Source: Macrostomum hystrix
Lineage: Eukaryota; Platyhelminthes; Macrostomidae
Length of the DNA stretch: 64,000 nucleotides
NCBI GenBank assembly: GCA_950097015.1
Contig: CATNEN010000041.1
Location: 1,529,501-1,593,500, forward strand
Direction: 5' to 3'
A model generated the notes under the pieces. The model was given only the letters and a program-made list of their open reading frames with translations. It was not told the origin of the DNA and searched no databases. The position numbers were made by a program, and so were the translations under genes. This document shows positions 10,257 through 20,426 of this stretch, piece by piece; positions within the stretch are counted from its first letter, which is position 1, and each line of letters starts with the position of its first letter.

Positions 10257-13200
10257 TGCACCAGTGACTCAGATCAGTCCTCCAAATGAGATGTTCCTTC
10301 CTACCTACAAGGGGTGTACTGAAAGTTTTGAGATGCACCAGTGACTCAGATCAGTCCTCCAAATGAGATGTTCCTTCCTACCTACAAGGGGTGTACTGAA
10401 AGTTTTGAGGTGCACCAGTGACTCAGATCAGTCCTCCAAATGAGATGTTCCTTCCTACCTACAAGGGGTGTACTGAAAGTTTTGAGATGCACCAGTGACT
10501 CAGATCAGTCCTCCAAATGAGATGTTCCTTCCTACCTACAAGGGGTGTACTGAAAGTTTTGAGATGCACCAGTGACTCAGATCAGTCCTCCAAATGAGAT
10601 GTTCCTTCCTACCTACAAGGGGTGTACTGAAAGTTTTGAGATGCACCAGTGACTCAGATCAGTCCTCCAAATGAGATGTTCCTTCCTACCTACAAGGGGT
10701 GTACTGAAAGTTTTGAGATGCACCAGTGACTCAGATCAGTCCTCCAAATGAGATGTTCCTTCCTACCTACAAGGGGTGTACTGAAAGTTTTGAGATGCAC
10801 CAGTGACTCAGATCAGTCCTCCAAATGAGATGTTCCTTCCTACCTACAAGGGGTGTACTGAAAGTTTTGAGGTGCACCAGTGACTCAGATCAGTCCTCCA
10901 AATGAGATGTTCCTTCCTACCTACAAGGGGTGTACTGAAAGTTTTGAGATGCACCAGTGACTCAGATCAGTCCTCCAAATGAGATGTTCCTTCCTACCTA
11001 CAAGGGGTGTACTGAAAGTTTTGAGATGCACCAGTGACTCAGATCAGTCCTCCAAATGAGATGTTCCTTCCTACCTACAAGGGGTGTACTGAAAGTTTTG
11101 AGATGCACCAGTGACTCAGATCAGTCCTCCAAATGAGATGTTCCTTCCTACCTACAAGGGGTGTACTGAAAGTTTTGAGATGCACCAGTGACTCAGATCA
11201 GTCCTCCAAATGAGATGTTCCTTCCTACCTACAAGGGGTGTACTGAAAGTTTTGAGGTGCACCAGTGACTCAGATCAGTCCTCCAAATGAGATGTTCCTT
11301 CCTACCTACAAGGGGTGTACTGAAAGTTTTGAGATGCACCAGTGACTCAGATCAGTCCTCCAAATGAGATGTTCCTTCCTACCTACAAGGGGTGTACTGA
11401 AAGTTTTGAGATGCACCAGTGACTCAGATCAGTCCTCCAAATGAGATGTTCCTTCCTACCTACAAGGGGTGTACTGAAAGTTTTGAGATGCACCAGTGAC
11501 TCAGATCAGTCCTCCAAATGAGATGTTCCTTCCTACCTACAAGGGGTGTACTGAAAGTTTTGAGATGCACCAGTGACTCAGATCAGTCCTCCAAAGGAGA
11601 TGTTCCTTCCTACCTACAAGGGGTGTACTGAAAGTTTTGAGATGCACCAGTGACTCAGATCAGTCCTCCAAATGAGATGTTCCTTCCTACCTACAAGGGG
11701 TGTACTGAAAGTTTTGAGGTGCACCAGTGACTCAGATCAGTCCTCCAAATGAGATGTTCCTTCCTACCTACAAGGGGTGTACTGAAAGTTTTGAGATGCA
11801 CCAGTGACTCAGATCAGTCCTCCAAATGAGATGTTCCTTCCTACCTACAAGGGGTGTACTGAAAGTTTTGAGATGCACCAGTGACTCAGATCAGTCCTCC
11901 AAATGAGATGTTCCTTCCTACCTACAAGGGGTGTACTGAAAGTTTTGAGATGCACCAGTGACTCAGATCAGTCCTCCAAATGAGATGTTCCTTCCTACCT
12001 ACAAGGGGTGTACTGAAAGTTTTGAGATGCACCAGTGACTCAGATCAGTCCTCCAAATGAGATGTTCCTTCCTTCCTACAAGGGGTGTACTGAAAGTTTT
12101 GAGGTGCACCAGTGACTCAGATCAGTCCTCCAAATGAGATGTTCCTTCCTTCCTACAAGGGGTGTACTGAAAGTTTTGAGGTGCACCAGTGACTCAGATC
12201 AGTCCTCCAAATGAGATGTTCCTTCCTACCTACAAGGGGTGTACTGAAAGTTTTGAGATGCACCAGTGACTCAGATCAGTCCTCCAAATGAGATGTTCCT
12301 TCCTACCTACAAGGGGTGTACTGAAAGTTTTGAGATGCACCAGTGACTCAGATCAGTCCTCCAAATGAGATGTTCCTTCCTACCTACAAGGGGTGTACTG
12401 AAAGTTTTGAGATGCACCAGTGACTCAGATCAGTCCTCCAAATGAGATGTTCCTTCCTTCCTACAAGGGGTGTACTGAAAGTTTTGAGGTGCACCAGTGA
12501 CTCAGATCAGTCCTCCAAATGAGATGTTCCTTCCTACCTACAAGGGGTGTACTGAAAGTTTTGAGATGCACCAGTGACTCAGATCAGTCCTCCAAATGAG
12601 ATGTTCCTTCCTTCCTACAAGGGGTGTACTGAAAGTTTTGAGGTGCACCAGTGACTCAGATCAGTCCTCCAAATGAGATGTTCCTTCCTACCTACAAGGG
12701 GTGTACTGAAAGTTTTGAGGTGCACCAGTGACTCAGATCAGTCCTCCAAATGAGATGTTCCTTCCTACCTACAAGGGGTGTACTGAAAGTTTTGAGATGC
12801 ACCAGTGACTCAGATCAGTCCTCCAAATGAGATGTTCCTTCCTACCTACAAGGGGTGTACTGAAAGTTTTGAGGTGCACCAGTGACTCAGATCAGTCCTC
12901 CAAATGAGATGTTCCTTCCTTCCTACAAGGGGTGTACTGAAAGTTTTGAGGTGCACCAGTGACTCAGATCAGTCCTCCAAATGAGATGTTCCTTCCTACC
13001 TACAAGGGGTGTACTGAAAGTTTTGAGGTGCACCAGTGACTCAGATCAGTCCTCCAAATGAGATGTTCCTTCCTACCTACAAGGGGTGTACTGAAAGTTT
13101 TGAGATGCACCAGTGACTCAGATCAGTCCTCCAAATGAGATGTTCCTTCCTACCTACAAGGGGTGTACTGAAAGTTTTGAGATGCACCAGTGACTCAGAT

Positions 13201-13644
13201 CAGTCCTCCAAATGAGATGTTCCTTCCTACCTACAAGGGGTGTACTGAAAGTTTTGAGGTGCACCAGTGACTCAGATCAGTCCTCCAAATGAGATGTTCC
13301 TTCCTACCTACAAGGGGTGTACTGAAAGTTTTGAGGTGCACCAGTGACTCAGATCAGTCCTCCAAATGAGATGTTCCTTCCTACCTACAAGGGGTGTACT
13401 GAAAGTTTTGAGATGCACCAGTGACTCAGATCAGTCCTCCAAATGAGATGTTCCTTCCTACCTACAAGGGGTGTACTGAAAGTTTTGAGATGCACCAGTG
13501 ACTCAGATCAGTCCTCCAAATGAGATGTTCCTTCCTTCCTACAAGGGGTGTACTGAAAGTTTTGAGATGCACCAGTGACTCAGATCAGTCCTCCAAATGA
13601 GATGTTCCTTCCTACCTACAAGGGGTGTACTGAAAGTTTTGAGG
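10257..13644. repeat. 77-bp satellite, 44 units, each containing a mariner terminal inverted repeat
   Basis: The boundary heptamers TGCACCA at 10257 and 13645 are 3388 bp apart, exactly 44 x 77. Each unit is TGCACCAGTGACTCAGATCA..., CTACCTACAA, then the mariner end AGGGGTGTACTGAAAGTTTT, then GAG(A/G). Units are nearly identical; the recurring differences are GAGA versus GAGG, CCTACC versus CCTTCC and one AAATG to AAAGG. The last unit runs straight into the mariner derivative. Confidence 0.97.
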
Positions 13645-13684
13645 TGCACCAAAACCAAAAGTGTTTGAGGCAAATTTTCTGTCA

Positions 13685-13838
13685 CTAGTTTTCAAAGTAG
13701 TTGCCACCAGCTTGTACGTATTTCCTCATTCGGTGAAACCACTGCGTCCAGGCTCCAGCCCACTGTTCTTCAGGCACTGCTGAAACCACCCGCTCGAACT
13801 CGATTCTTGCTGCTTCAGGGCTCGTGTAGGATGGTCGT
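13685..13838 (-). pseudogene. Mariner transposase, C-terminal fragment
   Basis: The ORF ends FHRMRKYVQAGGNYFEN then stop, a typical mariner C-terminus (W..R...C/Y....G.YFE). With the SINE and one target copy removed, this fragment lies next to the N-terminal fragment but in another frame, so the internal deletion left a frameshift. Confidence 0.82.
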
Positions 13839-13839
13839 A

Positions 13840-14427
13840 GGGGGCGAGTGGGGTCAGTGGCTAACGTCGCTGCCTCGCACTCCAAAGGACGCTAGTTTGA
13901 TTCACCCTTCAAGTCACGATTAATTTCGTTACTTGTTCGGGGGGTTTGGACAGTAGCGACCGGCGGAGGTGCACCATATTTCGTGCAATCAAAGCTTGAA
14001 AAATAGCTTCGCTCCTACCTTTCTGTGTGCCTGTTCTGCGTTGTATGAGTTATGTGCGTTGGCGCTGGGGCGTTAGACCTTGCGGGGGGTGGCTGGGGGG
14101 CGGGTGTACACCGCCGCGCGCTCATCTAGATTTCCGTCAGCGCGATTGGATAAAGTGTACACTCGCCACCCGGCCCCCCCCTGAGGACTGATTTCTATCA
14201 GCCTTCCGCCCCGGCTTGGTCTGCTCTGTGCGTGTGCGGGCCTGGGGTGAGAGGCACTCCGGCTGCCGCCCCCTTCCCCGCTTGGCTTGCTGCTGTGTGT
14301 GTGTGAGGTGCCTGCTCAGGGGAGGCGGCGCGATGGGCGGCTTTCGCCTAGTTCGCCGGCCTGGGGGCATGCCGTTCCTGAGTTTGTGCGTCAGGTGCCC
14401 CAGGCCCCCCTGCAAAGTAAGTAAGTA
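13840..14427 (+). mobile_element. tRNA-derived SINE, copy A (588 bp)
   Basis: The head has an A box (TCAGTGGCTAACG) and a B-box-like GTTTGATTC within a tRNA-like 5' segment starting GGGGGCGAGTGG. A body of about 500 bp follows and ends CCCCTGCAAAGTAAGTAAGT. A perfect 12-bp target duplication, AGGATGGTCGTA, flanks it at 13828-13839 and 14428-14439. It is inserted in the mariner derivative. A second copy lies at 41646-42243. Confidence 0.9.
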
Positions 14428-14439
14428 AGGATGGTCGTA

Positions 14440-14750
14440 ACCGCTGCCGATCCAATGCCAAGAGCCTCTCTGATCTCGGCACAGGTCAGTCGCCGGTCTT
14501 CGTCGATCATCCTCCGGACGGCAGCGATGTTTTCGTCCGTGACAGCAGAAGCTGGACGTCCCGACCGAGGCTCGTCATCAAGGCTGCTCCGGCCCCACTT
14601 GCATTCGCTGTACCACCGAAAAACGGTGGCACGTGAAGGGGCTTGGTCTCCAAAGGCAGCACGGAAACTTTCAACGCATTGCTCTTGCGTGAGACCTTTA
14701 CGCTGGTCGTAAACTATCATGGCACGAAAGTCGCGGTTTGTCAACTCCAT
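14440..14750 (-). pseudogene. Mariner transposase, N-terminal fragment
   Basis: Starts MELTNRDFRAMIVYDQRKGL, followed by the paired-type DNA-binding region with TVFRWYSECKWG, the mariner signature DEPRSGRP and the second helix-turn-helix LTCAEIREALGIG. About 100 residues are present before the SINE target duplication. The catalytic domain does not follow. Confidence 0.88.
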
Positions 14751-14944
14751 TGGAGCTGAAGAGTGACTGTGAAAAATTGACAAGAGCGCAAAGGCTGAAA
14801 ATGTATACTCAATCATTTTGGTAGAGTATGTACATTAAGGTGGTATAGTATGTACATTAAGGTGGTAGAGTATGTACATTAAAAGGCGTGCAGCTGCGAC
14901 TTATAAGTCAGACGTATCTCAAAACTTTCAGTACGCCCCTCATA

Positions 14945-15344
14945 CAAATGCTCCAGCTTGTCAGTGGGTAGGCAAACTCCGGGCCCCATTCCAACATCTA
15001 CTCTGACAACCGTTCTAATCTCACGGGTCTCATCTCTACAGTGTCTAGCCTCTCCCCGTATCGCATTTTTCTACGGAATTAAATCCTCTCATTCCAAGCA
15101 GCCCCGAGGTTGCCGACTCTAGCCGTAATCTCAGCACGAACCCTAAAATGATCGATATTGATATGTTGAAAGAGTAATGCTTTTTGTCGAGCTATGTTAT
15201 TATTGGACATTTTCAATAAGTATTTTTCAATAGTATTTTCAATACCCACTGCCTACTTCACGACTGCTCCCAAACCGAATGACCGATTTTCGTCAAAGTC
15301 CACCATGTGAATCAACATTTTCCGCCCTTTACGATCAACTAACT
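14945..15344. other. Intergenic, between mariner and LTR element
   Basis: No ORF or element recognised. The last five bases are the left target duplication of the LTR retrotransposon. Confidence 0.5.
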
Positions 15345-15633
15345 TGTCAAGCCGTGCTCAGGAGTATAAGGCAAGACTGCCCGTAGGCTTGGTTTGGGTT
15401 AGTAGCGAATTTAGTTTATTAGTCACGATGTTTCACGATACACTTGCATATATATATAAGTAGACGAGTCAACAAGGCTTAAAAGTCAACAGGTGTTGAG
15501 TACATCAATAATCAATATTCAGGCTGCGTACATTGGGTCAGAGTGCGGTTGGCGCGCAGGCCTGCAGATCTACCACAGTTCACTTGCTTAACACAGTTCA
15601 CGGTTCATTCACGGCTCAAACCCCGGCACGTCA
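15345..15633 (-). repeat. 3' LTR (element orientation)
   Basis: 289 bp, identical to the other LTR as read by eye. Its first three bases in element orientation (TGA) form the stop codon of the polyprotein. Confidence 0.95.
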
Positions 15634-18600
15634 TCTCCCCCCTTCGAACCGCTCGGGCGGCACGCCCCGATTCGCACGGAGGTTGTAGCTCGGTCTCTGG
15701 GGAGTCGCGGCCGGTGACGGCACTCTGCCACTGGCCGCTGGCGGCGGATCTGCGGTCTCCCCTGGCGCGCTTGCCTGGGTCAAGGACGCAGGCATGTTTT
15801 CATGTCGCGCTTCAGGCAAGTCGGCGGGTCTCGGAGCAACTTCGTGGCTGACTGCGGCTGTCGCAACGTCTCCATTGCCGCCGGCTTCGTGCCGACGCAG
15901 TTGGTCTAGGTGGGCGAGCGTGACCCGGTCACCCTGTCGCATGATCAGCGCCGTGTTGGACCCTTTTTGCGCCAGGAACTCCGCCTTCTCCGGTGTGGCA
16001 CTCGGCGTTGGAGCGTACCAGACCTCAGAGCGGATCGCTGTCTTCATGGTGATGGGGTTTCGCAGCTGCCTTCCCATTAGTTGCGCCGGGCTGAACTCCC
16101 TTCCGGCGTGCGGTACACATCGGTAGTTCAGTAGGATCCGTGCCAGGAACGCGTCGTACGGCTCCTGCTGATCCCAGCCCGCCGAGGCCACCTTGATTGT
16201 CTGCACCATTCGCTCGGCCAGGCCGTTGGACTGGGGATGATATGGTGGGGTTTTCACAGCGCGGCAGCCGATTCTGTGCAGCCAGCTCATCAACCCCTCA
16301 TCATGGAACTCTGCAGCATTGTCACTCACCAGGGTTCTCGGCACTCCGTTGCGGGCGAAGACCTCCTGGAGGACCCGCCTGACGGTGGCGGCGCTCTTGT
16401 CGGGCACTCGGATAGCCTCCGGCCAGGCAGACATGGCGTCGACCAGGATCAGCAGGAGCCCGACCTTCGGAACGTGAGCGTGGTCCATGTGCACGCGCCC
16501 CCAAGGCTCAGACTCGGCGGGCCATTGGTGGACACTGCTGTGACTACTTTGACGTTGCTTGGCGCAGGTGTGGCAGGCACGGACGAATCCTTCGACGTCA
16601 CCGCAGTAACCTGGCCACCAGACGGAGTTGCGGACCAGCGCTCGAGTGCTCGTGGCGCCCGGATGCGCCCCGCTGTGCACCAATTCCAGGACGCGACTGC
16701 GTAGTGAAGCAGGAATGACCGGGCGATCGCCGTAGCACACCACCGAGCCGTCTAGAGTGAGCGCATGTCGAATTGCTTTGAATTGCCGTTCCGCAGGCGA
16801 GCAACCCGACCAACGGTTTCCAGCTATCCTTCGAGTGATGTCCGCTAGCAGTCTATCGCGCTTTGTCTCCTCTGCCAGCTCAGTCCAGCCGATGACGCTT
16901 TCACCGGCCCAATGCACCAGGTGTTGTTGGGGTGCCGCCTCATATGGATCGTCCGGGACGTCAGCGAAGTCAAGACGAGACAACGCATCGGCGTGCGGGA
17001 TGTCGACTCCGCGGGCGTACTCAATAGCGAAGTCAAATCCCATGAGGCGGATCGCCCAGCGCAGGATGCGGGCATTGGCGACTTTAGGGAGCTGCTGCCG
17101 TGCCCCGAACAGAAACTCGAGAGGGCGGTGGTCGGTTCGCAGAGTGAAGCGCTTGCCCAGTAGGAACTGACGGGACCTCTCCATTGACCACACAATCGCC
17201 AGCGCCTCCCGTTCGATGTTGGAGTAGCGTGTCTCTGCCTCCGTCAACCGCCTGCTGAAGTAGATGACGGGATGACCTTCTTGCGTGAGCACGGCGGCCA
17301 CCGCCTTCTCACTGGCGTCGGTCGTGAGCGTTGTTTCCTTTGTCCGGTCGTATGGCTGGATGATCGGGCTGGAGCTCAGGAGCTTCTTTAGCTGGTGGAA
17401 GGCCGCTTCCTGTGCAGTTGTCCAAGTGAACTCCACTCCCTTCTTGCGCAGCTGGTTCAGGGGCTCGACGATGTGCGCATAATTGTTGACGAACCTTCCG
17501 AAGAAATTGCAGAGGCCGAGGAAGGACTCCAACTGGCGACGGTCGCGTGGTGCAGAGATTTCTTTGATCTTGCTGACCAGTCCAGGGTCCGGAGAGATTC
17601 CTTCTGCACCGATTCTGTAGCCGAGGAACTTGACGCTCTTGGCGCCCAAGTTGGACTTGGCGAGATTTATGTTCATTCCGGCTGCCTGGAGGATCTTAAT
17701 TACTTCATCGACTTTGACTTTGAGATCTTCGCTGGAGCGACCTCCGAGCAGAATATCGTCTTGATAGATGACCTTGCCGTTCACCTCCTCAAGGGTAGTC
17801 TCCATGGCCTTTTGAAAGATGGCGGATGCTGACTTGAGGCCCGGCACGAGTCGGGTGTAGCGAAACAGACCGAGTGGGGTCGCAATCGTAGTGACTTCCC
17901 TGCTCTTCTCCTCGAGTTCAATCTGTAGATACGCGTCAGATAGGTCGAGGGTCGCGAAGTCAGTCATTCCGGCGACATCCGAGAAGATGGTCTCGACGGT
18001 TGGCATTGGATAGGTGTCTCCGCACACTTGATGATTGACCCCCGCCTTGTAATCGGCACAAATTCTGATGTTGCCGTTGGGTTTGAGGACGCAGACGATT
18101 GGTGACGCCCACTCGCTACCGCCTTCGGTCACTGGTTCAATTATTCCTTCAGCCTGGAGGCGCTTCAGCTCTTGGTTGACGCGGTCGCGCAGGTGCAGCG
18201 GCACCGCTCTGGCTGCGCAGTAGAATGGCTTGGCACCTTCGATCAGCTTGATTCTGGCTTGGAAACCCTTCAGGCAATTGAGGTGCTGTACTGCAGTGCC
18301 TTGGCCACCGACTGTCTGCCTCTCAGAGTTCCAATCCAGGTTGTCGAGGCCCAACAGCCCGTGTGACTTGTGTGCTGCAGTGACAACCAAGTCGACAGTG
18401 CGGAACTTGTCTTTATCATTCCACGTTGCTGTGAACTCGCCCAGGGTCTTGATTATTGATCCATCAAATTGCCTCAGGATTCGCTTGGACTTCCTCAGCG
18501 CTGGACGCCCGAGCATCTCCCAGTGGCCCCTGGGAATGAGGCTTACGTCGGCGCCTGTGTCCACTTGCATCTGCAGCTCTTTGCCGTTGATCTTGACGCG

Positions 18601-19482
18601 CCGGAAGATGCCTTTTCGCTCCTTGTTCTCCGGTCTGATGACGAAGACGTTGGCGGCATCTGGCTTCGGGGCGGCATCATCGTCCTCCTCCCAGGTCTCC
18701 AAGTGCACAGTGCGGGACCTGCAAACGGCTGCGTAGTGGTTTTTCTTGTTGCAGGTGGTGCACCTTTTGCCGAAGGCGGGGCATGAGCCCTGCTGGTGCG
18801 AACCGCCACAGTATTGGCACTTCGTCCTGGTTGTGTGCCTCGGCGATCTGGTGTCCGGAGGAAGCTGTGGAGGTGCGGCGCGCCGACCTGCATAGGCGAT
18901 GCTTGACTCGGTGGTGACGGTGGGCCCGGTGCCGGCGTTGTAGTAGCGAATCTGCTCCAACTGCTCAAGCTCTTGCAGCACATCGGTCAGCAGCATGTCG
19001 ATGCCCTGCATCCTCTCCAGCAGTCTGCGCTTGTGGTCCACGGAGGCAAGACCGTCCACGAGCCTCATGGTGATGAGTTCGTCCTCACAGGTCTGTTTCG
19101 AGCCTAGCTTCTCAAAACTGCACGAGGCAGCAGCTGCTCGGAGCCGGCGGTAGTACGATGCGACGCCTTCGCTCGGATCCTGCCTGAGGGAGAGGAATTT
19201 CACCCTCTCGGCAATGGTGAGGCGCCGCTTGGGCCGAATGGTTGCATCGATGATGTCGCGGATCTGTGCGAATGTTTTGGTCTCCAGGCTGTCTGGGGCA
19301 GCCATGAGGGTCAGGGTTCTCAGTGCCTTGAGGCCTGCCCTCGAGAGGAATAGATCAGTGATCTGGTGTTCCTCTTCCGAATCCTTCAGTTTCTTGGTCC
19401 GTGCAGCGGCCGCGAAACTGAGCAGCCAGGCTTCGGCTGTGTCTGGATCTTCCAGGTTTAGTTCAGATGCTTGCGACGCCAT
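15631..19482 (-). CDS. Gag-Pol polyprotein of Ty3/gypsy type
   Basis: Numbering here counts from the in-LTR Met; the Met adjoining the LTR is residue 11. In order: a gag region (about 11-225); two zinc knuckles (C232-C235-H239-C244 and C251-C254-H259-C264); an aspartic protease with DTGAD at 318-322; a reverse transcriptase with LDLSDAY near 522 and YQDD at 583-586; RNase H with TTDAS near 730; and an integrase with an HHCC finger (H946, H950, paired with CHTC near 970) and a D1010-D1064-E1100 core, in which the last two are separated by 35 residues. The order protease-RT-RNase H-integrase defines Ty3/gypsy. Gag and Pol are in a single frame with no frameshift. The C-terminal 90 residues are Pro/Ala-rich. 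The ORF is intact, so the element is probably competent. Confidence 0.95.
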   Translation of the reverse strand: MASQASELNLEDPDTAEAWLLSFAAAARTKKLKDSEEEHQITDLFLSRAGLKALRTLTLMAAPDSLETKTFAQIRDIIDATIRPKRRLTIAERVKFLSLRQDPSEGVASYYRRLRAAAASCSFEKLGSKQTCEDELITMRLVDGLASVDHKRRLLERMQGIDMLLTDVLQELEQLEQIRYYNAGTGPTVTTESSIAYAGRRAAPPQLPPDTRSPRHTTRTKCQYCGGSHQQGSCPAFGKRCTTCNKKNHYAAVCRSRTVHLETWEEDDDAAPKPDAANVFVIRPENKERKGIFRRVKINGKELQMQVDTGADVSLIPRGHWEMLGRPALRKSKRILRQFDGSIIKTLGEFTATWNDKDKFRTVDLVVTAAHKSHGLLGLDNLDWNSERQTVGGQGTAVQHLNCLKGFQARIKLIEGAKPFYCAARAVPLHLRDRVNQELKRLQAEGIIEPVTEGGSEWASPIVCVLKPNGNIRICADYKAGVNHQVCGDTYPMPTVETIFSDVAGMTDFATLDLSDAYLQIELEEKSREVTTIATPLGLFRYTRLVPGLKSASAIFQKAMETTLEEVNGKVIYQDDILLGGRSSEDLKVKVDEVIKILQAAGMNINLAKSNLGAKSVKFLGYRIGAEGISPDPGLVSKIKEISAPRDRRQLESFLGLCNFFGRFVNNYAHIVEPLNQLRKKGVEFTWTTAQEAAFHQLKKLLSSSPIIQPYDRTKETTLTTDASEKAVAAVLTQEGHPVIYFSRRLTEAETRYSNIEREALAIVWSMERSRQFLLGKRFTLRTDHRPLEFLFGARQQLPKVANARILRWAIRLMGFDFAIEYARGVDIPHADALSRLDFADVPDDPYEAAPQQHLVHWAGESVIGWTELAEETKRDRLLADITRRIAGNRWSGCSPAERQFKAIRHALTLDGSVVCYGDRPVIPASLRSRVLELVHSGAHPGATSTRALVRNSVWWPGYCGDVEGFVRACHTCAKQRQSSHSSVHQWPAESEPWGRVHMDHAHVPKVGLLLILVDAMSAWPEAIRVPDKSAATVRRVLQEVFARNGVPRTLVSDNAAEFHDEGLMSWLHRIGCRAVKTPPYHPQSNGLAERMVQTIKVASAGWDQQEPYDAFLARILLNYRCVPHAGREFSPAQLMGRQLRNPITMKTAIRSEVWYAPTPSATPEKAEFLAQKGSNTALIMRQGDRVTLAHLDQLRRHEAGGNGDVATAAVSHEVAPRPADLPEARHENMPASLTQASAPGETADPPPAASGRVPSPAATPQRPSYNLRANRGVPPERFEGGR

Positions 19483-19771
19483 TGTCAAGCCGTGCTCAGG
19501 AGTATAAGGCAAGACTGCCCGTAGGCTTGGTTTGGGTTAGTAGCGAATTTAGTTTATTAGTCACGATGTTTCACGATACACTTGCATATATATATAAGTA
19601 GACGAGTCAACAAGGCTTAAAAGTCAACAGGTGTTGAGTACATCAATAATCAATATTCAGGCTGCGTACATTGGGTCAGAGTGCGGTTGGCGCGCAGGCC
19701 TGCAGATCTACCACAGTTCACTTGCTTAACACAGTTCACGGTTCATTCACGGCTCAAACCCCGGCACGTCA
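19483..19771 (-). repeat. 5' LTR (element orientation)
   Basis: 289 bp, ending CTTGACA against the polyprotein start. It contains a TATATATATA tract at 19587-19596 that, on the minus strand, could serve as a TATA-like promoter. An in-frame ATG inside the LTR would add ten residues to the polyprotein. Confidence 0.95.
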
Positions 19772-20426
19772 TAACTTTCAAGGCCGTTCGACGTCAGCAT
19801 CGTCGGGATATTCAGTGATTCTTATCGAAGACCCTGGTGACAAGGATAACTAACATTTCTCTGTATAAACCTATATTGCGAATCCATATCGGTTCAATAA
19901 GATAATAGTTAACAGTATAATCAAATACAATAACAGCCGACACGTCTACATCATGAGATTCTGCGAGAATCCTTGAATATCTCGACGATGCTGATGTTGT
20001 GTGATTCTGGAAGTTGTTTCATCGGATTGAGTGGAAAATTTTAGCCCGTTCTCAGGATCTTCATGGCGATTGGTTGTGTATTTTAGGAGATTCAGAAAAA
20101 AAGAAAAGAGGTTGATTTTTAACAGTAGGACTACCAAGCCATTTTGCCGCCTGTCGATAGTCGGCTGGTGCCACCTGTTGAAGGTCCAGCAGCTCCGTCT
20201 GGATAAATGGCGGTGACCACTGAAGTCGGAGATGATGCAGGCACATTCTGGTGACGTGCTTATAAAGTTTGAAGGCCTGGCAAGGCCGCACTGAGGCGCA
20301 GTGCTAATTCGTGTATAGGGGTGTATGAAATATACTGGCGCTTATTGGAAAAATCTGACCTTCGGTCAGAACCGTTGAATATCTCAAAGGTCTAAAGGGC
20401 TAGCGACTTGGTTCTTGTTTCAGAAG
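19772..20426. other. Intergenic upstream of the WSC gene
   Basis: No supported ORF. It starts with the right target duplication of the LTR element. TTGTTTCAG at 20415-20423, three bases before the next ATG, is a good acceptor sequence. Confidence 0.45.

Larger units (their letters stand above)
13617..14944 (-). mobile_element. Mariner deletion derivative, split by a SINE
   Basis: Terminal inverted repeats lie at 13619-13643 and 14918-14942 (shared core GTACTGAAAGTTTTGAG) and each is flanked by TA, the mariner target dinucleotide. Without the inserted SINE the element is about 730 bp, roughly half a full mariner. It encodes the helix-turn-helix N-terminus and the extreme C-terminus of a transposase but lacks the middle, including the DDD catalytic region, so it is non-autonomous. 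A three-copy 22-bp repeat lies near its right end at about 14818-14882. Confidence 0.85.
15345..19771 (-). mobile_element. Full-length Ty3/gypsy LTR retrotransposon, recent insertion
   Basis: Two 289-bp LTRs (15345-15633 and 19483-19771) that appear identical by eye, each TG...CA, are flanked by the 5-bp target duplication TAACT (15340-15344 and 19772-19776). The internal region is 3849 bp, exactly 1283 codons, and is one open frame on the minus strand. A purine tract, GAAGGGGGGAGA, lies at 15634-15645 directly against the 3' LTR. Identical LTRs and an intact ORF point to a very recent insertion. No env-like ORF is present. Confidence 0.97.

Noticed and set aside
10257-13644. CRISPR-like regular repeats
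   Set aside because: The 77-bp units are contiguous with no unique spacers and the DNA is eukaryotic, so it is a satellite. The same applies to all other arrays here.
14137-14428. ORFs inside SINE copy A (and likewise 41954-42378)
   Set aside because: They lie in the GC-rich SINE body and differ in frame between the two copies.
16237-18786. ORFs of 105-168 codons antisense to the retrotransposon
   Set aside because: Shadows of the gag-pol frame, without own motifs.
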